The notes: generated by a model from the letters alone, not told the origin. Counted from the stretch's first letter, positions 25,732-35,254 are shown. The stretch: 64,000 nucleotides of DNA from Arthrobacter sp. Y81 (GCF_002929335.1 NZ_PJIL01000009.1:124001-188000), one strand, 5' to 3'. A program made the numbers and translations.

Positions 25732-26811
25732 ATGATTTCGCAGGAGAATAATTCGGTCACGCCACTGGGGGCGGCTGCCCCGCTGGAACGTCCCCCACGC
25801 CCTCAACCCGTCACCCTCCGGCAAGTTGCCGAGGCCGCCGGGGTCTCCACTGCCACCGTTTCCCTGGTCGTGAACAAGAAGAAGGCCGCACGGATTTCCG
25901 ACAAGACCCGCAAGCGCGTGCGGGACGCGATCCGGGACCTGGGTTACCGGCCAAATGCCATGGCGCAAACCCTGGTCAGCGGCAGTTCCCGATTCATCGG
26001 CCTGGTCGCCGACGCCATCGCCACCACTCCTTTCGCCGGCCAGATCATCCACGGCGCCCAGGATGAGGCCTGGAAGCACGGCTACGCCCTTCTCATCGCC
26101 AACACCGAAGGCAACCGCGAACTTGAGACGGACGCGATTGCGATGATGCTCGAGTACAAGGTCCGCGGCATTCTTTACTCGACCTGGTTCCACCGAGCCA
26201 CGGACGTGCCGGCATCTCTCCGCGAATCGGACTTCGTCCTCGTCAACTGCTTTTCTGCGGAATCCGGCGCCCGGGCAGTTGTCCCGGATGAAATACAAGG
26301 CGGACGTTCAGCTACCGAAATCCTTCTGAAGCACGGCCACCGCCGAATCGCGTTCATCAATGCCACCATCCCCGCCCCAGCAAAGGACGGGCGACTCCAG
26401 GGCTACAAGGAAGCGCTGGAAGCCGAAGGCATTCCGTTCGATGCGGGCCTGGTCCTGGAAGCCTATCCAGATCAGGAGGGCGGGTACGGAGCGACCGAGG
26501 AACTCCTCAAACGCGATGTCACGGCCGTGTACTGCTACAACGACCGAATGGCGATGGGGCTATACGACGGACTACGCGAGCGCGGGCTCGCCATTCCAGA
26601 CGATATTGCAGTGGTGGGATTCGACAACCAGGAAGTCATCGCCGCCCACCTCCGGCCACCACTTTCCACCGTATCTCTACCCCACTACGAACTGGGCGCA
26701 GCCGGAGTGAGAATGCTCCTGGGCCTTGAAGAAGCACAGGCCACTGCCCCCACAAAGATCTACTGTCCCACTGTGGAACGGAACTCGGTACGGGCACTGG
26801 CCCCCGCCTAG
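25732..26811 (+). CDS. LacI family transcriptional regulator of the operon
   Basis: A 359-residue repressor. The helix-turn-helix at residues 28-75 reads TLRQVAEAAGVSTATVSLVVN, with the hinge GYRPNAMAQTL. A sugar-binding domain follows with AVYCYNDRMAMGLYDGL and AVVGFDNQEV. The ATG at 25732 has GGAGG 4 nt upstream; an alternative ATG at 25699 overlaps the permease stop. As the last gene of the operon it should bind the two AAACGCTT boxes at 20984-21040 and so repress its own transcript until the sugar is present. Confidence 0.93.
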   Translation: MISQENNSVTPLGAAAPLERPPRPQPVTLRQVAEAAGVSTATVSLVVNKKKAARISDKTRKRVRDAIRDLGYRPNAMAQTLVSGSSRFIGLVADAIATTPFAGQIIHGAQDEAWKHGYALLIANTEGNRELETDAIAMMLEYKVRGILYSTWFHRATDVPASLRESDFVLVNCFSAESGARAVVPDEIQGGRSATEILLKHGHRRIAFINATIPAPAKDGRLQGYKEALEAEGIPFDAGLVLEAYPDQEGGYGATEELLKRDVTAVYCYNDRMAMGLYDGLRERGLAIPDDIAVVGFDNQEVIAAHLRPPLSTVSLPHYELGAAGVRMLLGLEEAQATAPTKIYCPTVERNSVRALAPA

Positions 26812-26826
26812 CCACCACCCCCAGGC

Positions 26827-26859
26827 CTCGCGTCCGAAGGCGGCTGGTCGGCGTTGTAG
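26827..26859 (+). pseudogene. Second SDR tail remnant
   Basis: These 33 bases encode SEGGWSAL and a stop, matching the last codons of the SDR gene at 12610-13389 (SDGGWSAL) with few mismatches. It lies 15 bases after the LacI stop and has no SDR sequence before it. Confidence 0.65.
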
Positions 26860-26911
26860 GTCTTTTTTACTGCGTCTCCAGTGGAAATTCAGCGACGCTT
26901 GTAAATCCTCA

Positions 26912-26940
26912 TTGTGGTGACCGCCCAACTGGGCCACCAT
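26912..26940 (+). promoter_or_regulatory. Conserved GPP34 promoter, copy 1
   Basis: TTGTGG, a 17-base spacer and CACCAT, six bases before the ATG. The spacer holds the palindrome GCCCAACTGGGC (26923-26934). The same layout precedes both other GPP34 genes in the window. Confidence 0.65.
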
Positions 26941-26946
26941 GATGCT

Positions 26947-27702
26947 ATGAACGCTGAAACGCCAAAGGCGGCGGAGTTGAGCCTTCCCCAGGCTTTCCTC
27001 CTTCTGGCTACGAACGACAAAAACGGCAAACCTGAAGTGCCCTTGTTCGCACTCAGGACCACGGTGGCAGGGGCAATATTGGCCGAGCTGGACCTGCTCG
27101 GCGCGCTCGGGCTGCAGGGGAAGTATGTCAGGGCTACCGGCGCCGCCCCCCAGACGGACTTCCAGCACGAACTGGAGCTCATCCGCGGCAAATCCCGGCC
27201 CCGCACTCCCAAATGGTGGGTCTCCGTGCTCGACAGCCGCGCCGAAGTGCAGAGCGTCTACGAGGGAATGGCATCACTGGGCATCGTGGAACATGTCGGT
27301 GAAAAGCACCTGGGCCGGTTCCGGCCCGTGCGGTACCCGCATAAGGATCACGCTCCGGGGGCGGCGCTCCTGGAAAAGATCGAGGCCGCACTCAGCGGTG
27401 CGCCGGCCGATCTCGAAGCGCCTGATTCCGAGGCCACAGATGCTGAGGCGCCTGATTCCACGAAGCCGGGTGCCGGGGCGCCTGACGCCAAGCCTGATGC
27501 CAAGCCTGTTTCCAAGGGGCCCGATGTCAGGACCACAGTGCTGATCGCCCTGCTTCAAGCCGCCGGACTGCTCGGCAAGCTCTTCCCGGCAGCAGACCTC
27601 ACCCGGGCAAGCGAGCTGGCGAGGGACTACTGGCCCACCCGCGCCGCGGAGGACGAACTTCGTCTGACCAGACTGGCGGAGGAAGAAGCCGCGACCTTGT
27701 GA
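26947..27702 (+). CDS. GPP34 family phosphoprotein, paralogue 1
   Basis: A 251-residue protein of the GPP34 (GOLPH3/Vps74-like) family. The N-terminal core has LSLPQAFLLLATND, GAILAELDLLGA and RYPHKDHAP. It is interrupted near residues 155-185 by a low-complexity Pro/Ala/Asp/Lys insert, then resumes with a helical end (ALLQAAGLLGKLFPAAD). In eukaryotes the family binds phosphatidylinositol-4-phosphate; the role in bacteria is unknown to me. The start is set by the conserved promoter geometry and by alignment with the paralogues at 34609 and 35290. Confidence 0.88.
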   Translation: MNAETPKAAELSLPQAFLLLATNDKNGKPEVPLFALRTTVAGAILAELDLLGALGLQGKYVRATGAAPQTDFQHELELIRGKSRPRTPKWWVSVLDSRAEVQSVYEGMASLGIVEHVGEKHLGRFRPVRYPHKDHAPGAALLEKIEAALSGAPADLEAPDSEATDAEAPDSTKPGAGAPDAKPDAKPVSKGPDVRTTVLIALLQAAGLLGKLFPAADLTRASELARDYWPTRAAEDELRLTRLAEEEAATL

Positions 27703-27734
27703 TGCTGGCTTGAGGTGCCGGGAACGCCAGCGGA

Positions 27735-27758
27735 CGACGGCGGGACGTCCCGCCGTCG
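27735..27758. terminator. Extragenic palindrome, terminator type
   Basis: A fully self-complementary 24-base site (arm CGACGGCGGGAC) lies 32 bases after the GPP34 stop and serves the convergent HAD gene as well. Confidence 0.75.
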
Positions 27759-27892
27759 ACCACTTACGCCGCTGTTTCGCGCGGCCCCCCATCACCTTGC
27801 GTGGGCCATTGAGCCAGATACGCGCCGCATTCACTGATCAGGCCGGGAGTCACCCTCATGACCGGGGAACGAATGGCTCTAATCGGGCCGGA

Positions 27893-28741
27893 TCAGATGA
27901 GGCCAAGCTCGGCGAAGGCGGCAACGAGGCCTTCCTGCCGGGGAGGAGCGGCCGTGCGGTCGGCAAGCGCCACCAGCTCCGGGAGCGATCCTTCGATGGC
28001 GATGCCGACGCCTGCGTAGGCGATCATCTCCAGGTCGTTGGCACCGTCGCCCACCGCAATCGTGTCCGCCTGGGCGATGCCCAGATGGGCGGCGACGGCC
28101 GCGACGCCGTCGGCCTTGCTGATTCCGCGTTGGTACAGTTCCCCCGAATGCCGGCCCTCGTCTGCCACCGAATTGGCCACCACTGCAATGGCCCCGCCGA
28201 TTTCCCTGACCAGGCTCTCCATTGCGACGGGGGAGTCAAACACGGAGACCTTGGCGAACGGCACGGCGGCACGGTTGGCGGTGGTGCGCACCGCCCTGAG
28301 GATGTCGGACGAACCCACCGGGCCTGCGGGTGCCTGCTCGAAGTGGGCGTCAAGGATGGCCCGCAAGCGTTCCAGCGCCGCGGGTGGCACGTGCAGCGCC
28401 TCCTGCGCTTCCAGGACATATACGGCGTCGTGCGCGTCCAGCGCCCGGACCGTCCTGGCCGCAAGGTCCGCCGGAAAGCGCCGGTCCACGAGGACCGTCC
28501 CGGCCACCTCGGCGTAGGCGCCGGCACTGGCCACGAGGCCGTCGAAACCCGCGGCGAGGATGCTCGGGGGCAACATTGACACCGGGCGTCCCGTGCACAG
28601 GAAGACCCGGTGTCCGGCCTTCCGCGCCGCCTGTACAGCGTGCACATGGCCTTCAGGTACGACGCCGTAGTCCGCGTAGGTGCCGTCCACGTCAAGGAAG
28701 ACAGCCCGGACAGTTCCAGTGGTGCTCGGCGTTGCGCTCAT
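27893..28741 (-). CDS. HAD family hydrolase, Cof type
   Basis: A 282-residue phosphatase. Motif I is FLDVDGTYADYG, with Asp nucleophile and acid near residue 17. Motif II is FLCTGRP, the lysine is in ISKADGVAAV, and motif IV is AVGDGANDLEM. The C2-type cap in the middle fits the Cof/YbiV group acting on sugar phosphates or flavin and nucleotide phosphates. The start follows GGGAG closely; TATGAT lies 8 nt upstream as a possible -10 element. Substrate not predictable. Confidence 0.9.
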   Translation of the reverse strand: MSATPSTTGTVRAVFLDVDGTYADYGVVPEGHVHAVQAARKAGHRVFLCTGRPVSMLPPSILAAGFDGLVASAGAYAEVAGTVLVDRRFPADLAARTVRALDAHDAVYVLEAQEALHVPPAALERLRAILDAHFEQAPAGPVGSSDILRAVRTTANRAAVPFAKVSVFDSPVAMESLVREIGGAIAVVANSVADEGRHSGELYQRGISKADGVAAVAAHLGIAQADTIAVGDGANDLEMIAYAGVGIAIEGSLPELVALADRTAAPPRQEGLVAAFAELGLI

Positions 28742-28834
28742 GCTCCCGGATCATACCCACCCGCAACATCCCGACCTAACGGGTACCTGATCACGACGCG
28801 CCTGCGCCCAGGGCGACCGAGGGCTGGTGAGACT

Positions 28835-28862
28835 GACGACGGCGGGACGTCCCGCCGTCGTC
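28835..28862. terminator. Extragenic palindrome
   Basis: Perfect 28-base palindrome (arm GACGACGGCGGGAC). It lies between the starts of two divergent genes (HAD and aminoglycoside phosphotransferase type), not behind a gene end, which does not fit a pure terminator role. Confidence 0.7.
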
Positions 28863-28968
28863 CGCTTCCTGTCTGTGGTGGGTCAAGGCGCCCCATCTGG
28901 TCCCGGGGATCTGAACTATATTCGGACAAGGGAAGGACGGATTGCATCGCAGGAAGGCGGACCTCTGA

Positions 28969-29853
28969 ATGGCGGGAATGCCACCAGCCACGGTGGAAGT
29001 CAGTGACGCCGTGGTCCAGTGCCTCGTACGGGACCAGCGGCCCGACCTCGGCGACCGTCCTCTAGCGCGGGTTGCGAATGGCTGGGACAACGCCACCTTC
29101 CGGCTCGGCGACGACCTCGCCGTCCGGCTGCCGCGCAGGGCGGAGGCTGTTTCGCTGATACTGCATGAGCGGCGCTACCTTCCCGACATAGCCCGCCGCT
29201 CCCCGGTCGCGGTGCCCGTCCCCGTCCATGCCGGCCAGCCGACGTCGGACTTTCCATGGCCGTGGAGCATCGTGCGGTGGGTCCCCGGAGCCGCCGCGGC
29301 CGACGTTGGCCCGGCAGACCGCGGGCCGGCCGCTGAAGGCCTATCCGATTTCCTCCTGTCCCTCCACGTGCCCGCCGAAGCCGGCGTCCCGGTGAATCCT
29401 TTCCGCGGCGTGCCGCTGGCGGACCGTGACTCTGCGGTGGTGGAACGGCTCGGGGACCGCGAACGCTACCCGCAGGCAGCAGCACTGAGAGAGGTGTGGG
29501 CGCAGGCCGGTGCCGCTAAAGCCTGGGGTGGTCCGGCGATGATGCTCCACGGGGACCTTCACCCGGGCAACATCCTGCTGGCCGACGACGGCTCGCTGGC
29601 CGGCGTCATCGATTTCGGCGACGTCGGGGCAGGGGACCCGGCAGTCGATCTTGCGGTGGGGTGGCTGATGTTCGACGCCGGCGCCCGCCACCGCTTCATG
29701 GAGGCCTTTGGCCCCGCAGTGGAAGGGGACACCTGGATGAGGGCCCGGGGCTGGGCTCTCATCCTGTCCACCGCCATGCTGAGCAACTCCGACGACAATC
29801 CGCGGATGTTCGCCGTTGGAGAGTTCGGGATCAGGCAGATCCTGGAAGGCTGA
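28969..29853 (+). CDS. Aminoglycoside phosphotransferase-fold kinase
   Basis: A 294-residue kinase of the APH/ChoK fold. It has NGWDNATFRLGDDLAVRLPRR near residue 37 for ATP binding, the catalytic loop HGDLHPGN (His194, Asp196) and the metal-binding VIDFGDVG. The start has GGAAGG some 15 nt upstream, which is distant. Such proteins phosphorylate small molecules; resistance to an antibiotic is only one option and there is no resistance context here. It reads as a housekeeping homologue. Confidence 0.88.
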   Translation: MAGMPPATVEVSDAVVQCLVRDQRPDLGDRPLARVANGWDNATFRLGDDLAVRLPRRAEAVSLILHERRYLPDIARRSPVAVPVPVHAGQPTSDFPWPWSIVRWVPGAAAADVGPADRGPAAEGLSDFLLSLHVPAEAGVPVNPFRGVPLADRDSAVVERLGDRERYPQAAALREVWAQAGAAKAWGGPAMMLHGDLHPGNILLADDGSLAGVIDFGDVGAGDPAVDLAVGWLMFDAGARHRFMEAFGPAVEGDTWMRARGWALILSTAMLSNSDDNPRMFAVGEFGIRQILEG

Positions 29854-29910
29854 CTCTGCTGCAACTCTGATGCCGGCGTTTTTGTCAGACCCTGCTGGCA
29901 TGCTGTGGGT

Positions 29911-31404
29911 ATGGAAGGCGAAGCAGTTGCGGAGACGTTGGGGGCCATGGCGGCCTCCCTTGTTGCGCTGGCTGCATGTGCAGGTCGCGGGGCCGGGAAT
30001 CTGGCCTCGAGTGCCAACCCTCTTCAGGACGAAGCGGACGCATGCTTGGACGGTATGACTGAGGCGGGCAGCATGGAAGCCATGATGGCGGCGCTGAAAG
30101 TGCACTTCGCCGACGGATACGCTCACGCTGCCGCGGCCCTGGCGGCCCCGGCCGCTTCCCCGCAGGAGCGCACCGCCCAGGAAATGGCAGTGACAGCAGA
30201 GGTGGCCTGTGCCCTGACTGTCAGCGAAAGATCGGCAGCGGCGTTACTGGCTGAGTCAGCCACCCTGACCACCCGGTTGCCCCTGACGCTGTCTGCGCTG
30301 CGGTCAGGGAGCATTTCCTGGCAGCACGCGCGAGTGATGTGTGATGAAACATCGGGTCTGGACCCCGCCGCCGCGGCTGCCCTGGAGGCTCATTTCCTCG
30401 ACCCCGAAGCTCGCTTTGCTGCGCGTGGCTGCCCGGCGGGGGAACTGGTGCCGGGCAGGTTCCGGGCCAAGGCGCGCAGCTGGCGTGAGCGGCACCATCC
30501 CGTAAGCATCGAAGCGCGCCACGGCAAGGGCGTGCAGGACCGTCGGCTGGAACTTGTCCCGGACCGGGACGGCATGGCCTGGCTCTCGGCCTACGTGACT
30601 GCGGATGTGGCAGCGGCTGTTTGGTCCCGTGCCACGGAAGCGGCGCGTGCCCTGCAGGGGCCGGCCGAAGCCCGGACTCTGACCCAGCTCCGCGCGGACG
30701 TCGCCGCTGACTGGCTGCTGGTGGGGGTGGCGGCAGGAACCCCGTCTCCCAAAGCACAGGTCCTGGTGACCGTTCCGGTGTTATCGCTCCTGGGCGACGT
30801 GACGGAACCGGCCACGCTGGATGGGTATGGTCCCATTCCGCCGAGCATGGCCCGCCGGCTTGTCGCGGATGGTGCCGGATCATTCCTGCGCGTGCTCACA
30901 GATCCGCGCAGCGGAGCGCCGCTGGAGATCGGACGCACCAGCTACCGGGTTTCAAAGGCGATGCGCCAATGGTTGCGGCTTCGGGACGGCCGGTGCCCTT
31001 TTCCCGGCTGCAACAACCACTCCTTGGATAATGAAGCCGACCATCTGCTGGCTTGGTCCGAGGGAGGCGGCACTGGCATCTCCAACCTGGGCCAGCCATG
31101 TCGGAGGCACCACAGACTCAAACACACCACAGCGTGGAGGCCGGTTGACGCCACCCGGGACCAGCCACCCGGCTGGATCTCACCCGCGGGACGCTCCTAT
31201 CCCAGCGAACAACAGGACTGGGAACCTCCACACTGGCCGGACCACCCCGGGCGCGCGGGCGAAGACCCGGAGTGGGAACCGCCCGACTGGCCGGACTTAC
31301 TTGCATGGCCGGACGTACTTGCCGGTGCCACCGGTCTCGGACAGACCGGGCCGCCATTGCCGGTGGATCCCTTGCCTGACTGGGCACTATCCATCGCGGC
31401 GTAG
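29911..31404 (+). CDS. DUF222/HNH endonuclease domain protein
   Basis: A 497-residue protein of the large actinobacterial DUF222 family. The helical DUF222 region covers about residues 30-340. A C-terminal HNH domain follows: CPFPGCNN for zinc binding, then EADHLLAWSEGG and CRRHHRLKH. The last 80 residues contain Trp-Pro-rich repeats of the EPPHWPDH type. The family is multicopy in actinobacterial genomes and often linked with mobile genes, but no mobile element is visible here. The ATG at 29911 is preferred; CATGCT six bases upstream suggests a leaderless start. Tandem repeats begin at its stop codon. Confidence 0.88.
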   Translation: MEGEAVAETLGAMAASLVALAACAGRGAGNLASSANPLQDEADACLDGMTEAGSMEAMMAALKVHFADGYAHAAAALAAPAASPQERTAQEMAVTAEVACALTVSERSAAALLAESATLTTRLPLTLSALRSGSISWQHARVMCDETSGLDPAAAAALEAHFLDPEARFAARGCPAGELVPGRFRAKARSWRERHHPVSIEARHGKGVQDRRLELVPDRDGMAWLSAYVTADVAAAVWSRATEAARALQGPAEARTLTQLRADVAADWLLVGVAAGTPSPKAQVLVTVPVLSLLGDVTEPATLDGYGPIPPSMARRLVADGAGSFLRVLTDPRSGAPLEIGRTSYRVSKAMRQWLRLRDGRCPFPGCNNHSLDNEADHLLAWSEGGGTGISNLGQPCRRHHRLKHTTAWRPVDATRDQPPGWISPAGRSYPSEQQDWEPPHWPDHPGRAGEDPEWEPPDWPDLLAWPDVLAGATGLGQTGPPLPVDPLPDWALSIAA

Positions 31405-31438
31405 GACCGACGGCGTAGGACCGACGGCGTGGGATCGA
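31397..31438. repeat. 14-bp tandem repeat across the DUF222 stop codon
   Basis: The unit CGGCGTAGGACCGA occurs twice exactly and once with two changes. The first copy contains the stop codon of the DUF222 gene, so the repeat grew outward from the gene end. Confidence 0.85.
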
Positions 31439-31509
31439 CACTGCACCGTCCTGCCCGTTGCGGGCCCTATACTCAAGAGTCCAATCCGGACGGCCTTATC
31501 GGGGGAGAC

Positions 31510-32304
31510 ATGGACGACGGGACTAATGTGCCTGCACACGAAACGCAGGGACTACCGCCGGTGTACCTGGAAGTGCCGCACCAATCCGGTTTGTCGGGTG
31601 CTCCGATATCCAAACTCCTGAACACCGGGCTCACTGCGGCTGAAGCCCACATCGTCTCCGAACCAGCCCCCGTCCAGTACGCCTCCGCATCACAGAAACG
31701 CACCCGGGACATCTTGGGTGTCACGTGGATCCTGGCGTGCATTACCGCAGGCGTGATGCTCGGCGTCTACGCAGACGCGGCAGAAGGACCCTACCAGGGG
31801 GAAGCGGACTGGGCGCTTGTGGTGCTGGGAATCATCGCCCCGTTCGCCGTCGTCTTCAGCTTCTACCCGCATTGGCAGGGATGGCGGCACAAAAAACGGC
31901 ACAAGGCGTGGGTTGCCCGGTTCATCGCATCGTGGCCGCTGCGCGAAAAGCTGGCGAGCGTGGAGGGCATCCCCGACGTGTGGCAGCGCATCACCGTGGG
32001 CGCCATGGCTGACACGCTGGCGGCTGATCGCGAGGCCATACTGCTGCAGGGCGGCGGCACTGCCGGCGAAGTTCCCGCGCGGCTGCTAACAGACACCCTT
32101 ACCGCAGTAGGCACTTATGCCCGGGCAGCAACCCTGGATCCGGAGTTGCAGGCGGCGGCCCAGCAGGCTGTTGACCGGTTTAGCGAGCTGGCCGGACGAC
32201 GGCGGGAACACACCCCGCTGTCAGACCCACCGTCAGTGCCCGGTCAACAGCTGCGGCGGCGCCGTAACGGACCCTTCAACGACGTCGGCCGCCTGCCGGA
32301 ATAG
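31510..32304 (+). CDS. Hypothetical membrane-anchored protein
   Basis: A 264-residue protein. The soluble N-terminus of about 70 residues contains VYLEVPHQSG. Two membrane segments follow (VTWILACITAGVMLGVY and WALVVLGIIAPFAVVFSFY), then a basic loop (RHKKRHKAW) and a helical cytosolic domain ending in an Arg-rich tail. The ATG at 31510 has GGGGGAG 2-3 nt upstream. An earlier GTG frame is less likely. No family recognised. Confidence 0.75.
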   Translation: MDDGTNVPAHETQGLPPVYLEVPHQSGLSGAPISKLLNTGLTAAEAHIVSEPAPVQYASASQKRTRDILGVTWILACITAGVMLGVYADAAEGPYQGEADWALVVLGIIAPFAVVFSFYPHWQGWRHKKRHKAWVARFIASWPLREKLASVEGIPDVWQRITVGAMADTLAADREAILLQGGGTAGEVPARLLTDTLTAVGTYARAATLDPELQAAAQQAVDRFSELAGRRREHTPLSDPPSVPGQQLRRRRNGPFNDVGRLPE

Positions 32305-32350
32305 CTGCCGACCTCCGGATTCATGGACATTCCCCTGGTCAAACTCAAGC

Positions 32351-32380
32351 GGACGACGGCGGGAAGTCCCGCCGTCGTCC
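32351..32380. terminator. Extragenic palindrome, terminator type
   Basis: Perfect stem GGACGACGGCGGGA with an AG loop, between two convergent genes (stops at 32304 and 32403). Confidence 0.8.
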
Positions 32381-32402
32381 GTCGTTTCCCTCGGGCTTCA
32401 AC

Positions 32403-32927
32403 TCACAACCTGTTCAAAAAGTCCTCCGCGAACCGCCTGACACCGTCCCACTCCGTGTACACGTAATCGTGCGAGGTGTCCGTGTCCAGAGTGCCCTTGT
32501 CACTGGCGATCTTCTTCATCACGTGGCGTTTGAGGAACCCGTACTGCGTGTAGAGAAGTGCCCCTCCGAAGAGTCCCACTTGGGCCGGCCGCCAGCCCGT
32601 TTCGGCCTCGAACTTTTCGACGTAGCTCTCCGCGTTTTCGGCGTCCCCGTGCGCGGCCAGGCTGACGGAGAAGAGCGCGGACGGGAGGCGTCCCAAGGCG
32701 GCGCTGTTCTTCCGCACGAAGTCCCGGACGTAGTCTTCGTGTTTGCCCATGTGGACCGACGCGCCGACGATAACGGCGTCGTACCCGTTTGGGATAGAGT
32801 CCCCGGCCTGCTTGATGTCCGCCGCGTCCGCGCTGTGACCGTGTGCTCGCACCACGTCCGAGATGTACTCGGCGATCTTGGCTGTCTGACCCTCGGTGGT
32901 CCCGTAGGGAAGGTAGATATTGGCCAT
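32403..32927 (-). CDS. Flavodoxin-domain protein, HemG-like
   Basis: A 174-residue flavodoxin-fold protein. The FMN phosphate loop is PYGTTEGQTAKIAEYI at the N-terminus; VIVGASVHMGKHEDY and GGALLYTQYGFLKR follow. The latter pattern is typical of HemG-like protoporphyrinogen or menaquinone-linked flavodoxins. No separate haem genes are nearby, so the exact partner is open. The start at 32927 has AAGGAGG 6 nt upstream and removes a 52-residue N-terminal extension of the longer frame. Confidence 0.87.
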   Translation of the reverse strand: MANIYLPYGTTEGQTAKIAEYISDVVRAHGHSADAADIKQAGDSIPNGYDAVIVGASVHMGKHEDYVRDFVRKNSAALGRLPSALFSVSLAAHGDAENAESYVEKFEAETGWRPAQVGLFGGALLYTQYGFLKRHVMKKIASDKGTLDTDTSHDYVYTEWDGVRRFAEDFLNRL

Positions 32928-33094
32928 TGTTGGCCTCCTTGTGCTGCCGGCCCGCGCGCGAAGAGGGCATCGCCTGAATGATCCACGGACTTCCTCACAC
33001 CAGTCTGTCAACGCGCGGGGAGGCTGCCGTAGGGTCGAACGTCCCGGAACAGGAGCCGGCTCCTGCCCCTTCCACGGGCACACGGACCAACGCC

Positions 33095-33130
33095 AGCGGA
33101 CGACGGCGGGAAGTCCCGCCGTCGTCCGCT
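33095..33130. terminator. Extragenic palindrome, terminator type
   Basis: Perfect 17-bp stem (AGCGGACGACGGCGGGA) with an AG loop, 14 bases past the stop of the minus-strand monooxygenase gene. Confidence 0.8.
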
Positions 33131-33144
33131 ATTGCTTGGACTGC

Positions 33145-33456
33145 TTAGAGCGCGCCTTGGTGCGCTGTACCGGCGGCGATCGGAACCAGGCGGGTGACCT
33201 CCACGGGTTCTGCCAGGAGTCCCTCGAGCGAGGCGTTGAGCCGTTTGACGGCGTCGCCGGCGCCGTGGGCGTCGAGCAGCTCGGCGCTCTCCCACTTTTC
33301 TATCATCATGATCTGCCCGTTGGGTGATTCATGGATGGCGTACAGCTGGCAGCCGGGTTCCTCGTGCACCTCCGCAATGGCGGGGGAGAGTGCGGCGACC
33401 ACCTGGTCGTAGGTGCCGTCCTTGGGGGTGAATGCTGCGGTGACAATGATGGTCAT
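33145..33456 (-). CDS. Antibiotic-biosynthesis-monooxygenase domain protein
   Basis: A 103-residue ABM/YgiN-like protein with a ferredoxin-like fold. It begins MTIIVTAAFTPKDG and contains EPGCQLYAIHES and MMIEKWESAELLDAH, the core strand and helix pattern. Members act as quinol monooxygenases or as small dimers of unclear role. The start has AAGGAAAAG upstream. It stands alone next to the broken ABC gene. Confidence 0.85.
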   Translation of the reverse strand: MTIIVTAAFTPKDGTYDQVVAALSPAIAEVHEEPGCQLYAIHESPNGQIMMIEKWESAELLDAHGAGDAVKRLNASLEGLLAEPVEVTRLVPIAAGTAHQGAL

Positions 33457-33537
33457 CGGTGACTTTTCCTTGTGTGTGGATGAGATCAGGCTTGGTTTGA
33501 ACTGCCAGCGTATGGCTGGCTTGCGAAGCGCCGCCGC

Positions 33538-34518
<981 letters not shown>

Positions 34519-34533
34519 CGGGCACGGCTGGGC

Positions 34534-34549
34534 GGCGGGACGTCCCGCC
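34534..34549. repeat. Degraded extragenic palindrome at the truncation point
   Basis: GGCGGGACGTCCCGCC is the core of the palindrome family. The right arm continues with GTCGTCCG but the left arm is lost, so this is a half-eroded copy located exactly where the ABC gene is cut. Confidence 0.8.
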
Positions 34550-34573
34550 GTCGTCCGATCCTGAGAATCGCCG

Positions 34574-34602
34574 TTGTGGTGGCTGCCCAACTGGGCCACC
34601 AT
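34574..34602 (+). promoter_or_regulatory. Conserved GPP34 promoter, copy 2
   Basis: TTGTGG at 34574, 17 bases, CACCAT at 34597-34602, six bases before the ATG. Palindrome GCCCAACTGGGC at 34585-34596 in the spacer. Confidence 0.65.
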
Positions 34603-34608
34603 GATCGT

Positions 34609-35247
34609 ATGAACGCTGAAACACCGAAGGCCGAGGAGCTGAGCCTTCCCCAGGCTCTCCTCCTCCTGGCGACGAACGACAAGAACGGCGAAGCTGAACT
34701 GCCGGTAGTCGTGCTCAAGGCCGCCCTGGCAGGGGCAATACTGGCTGAGCTGCACCTCCGCGGTGCAGTCGGACTGCAGGGAAAGCACCTCAGGGCTACC
34801 GGCAACGCCCCGCAACCGGATTTCCAACACCAGCTGGACCTCATCCGGGACAAGTCGCGGCCCCACACTCCCAAGCGGTGGGTCTCGATGCTCGAGAGCC
34901 GCGCCGAACTGCACCGTGTTTACGAGGGGATGGTGTCGCTGGGCATCTTGGAGCACGTCGGCGAAAAACACCTCGGTTTGTTCGGGGCCACGCGGTATCC
35001 GGAGAAGGACCACGCCCCGGAAGCGGCCATCCTGCAGAAGATCCAAGCCGCCCTCGGCGGTTCGCTGTCCGATTCCAGGACCACGGCACTGATCGCCCTG
35101 CTTCAGGCCGCAGGCCTGCTCGACAGGCTTTTCCCGGCAGCAGATCAGAACCGGGTCAGGCAACTGGTGAAGGACCACTGGCCGTCCCGTGCGGTGACGG
35201 ACGAACTGCGCATGATCAGGCTGGCGGAGGCTGAAGCCGCCACCTAA
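34609..35247 (+). CDS. GPP34 family phosphoprotein, paralogue 2
   Basis: A 212-residue member, the shortest of the three, without a low-complexity insert. Core motifs are LSLPQALLLLATNDKNG, GAILAELHLRGA, RYPEKDHAPEA and ALLQAAGLLDRLFPAAD. It is followed after 42 bases by paralogue 3, from which it probably arose by tandem duplication together with the promoter. Function in bacteria unknown. Confidence 0.88.
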   Translation: MNAETPKAEELSLPQALLLLATNDKNGEAELPVVVLKAALAGAILAELHLRGAVGLQGKHLRATGNAPQPDFQHQLDLIRDKSRPHTPKRWVSMLESRAELHRVYEGMVSLGILEHVGEKHLGLFGATRYPEKDHAPEAAILQKIQAALGGSLSDSRTTALIALLQAAGLLDRLFPAADQNRVRQLVKDHWPSRAVTDELRMIRLAEAEAAT

Positions 35248-35254
35248 GCGCCCG

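Noticed and set aside
28969-29853. Antibiotic resistance gene (aminoglycoside phosphotransferase)
   Set aside because: The fold is shared by many small-molecule kinases; there is no resistance or mobile context, so only the kinase fold is claimed.
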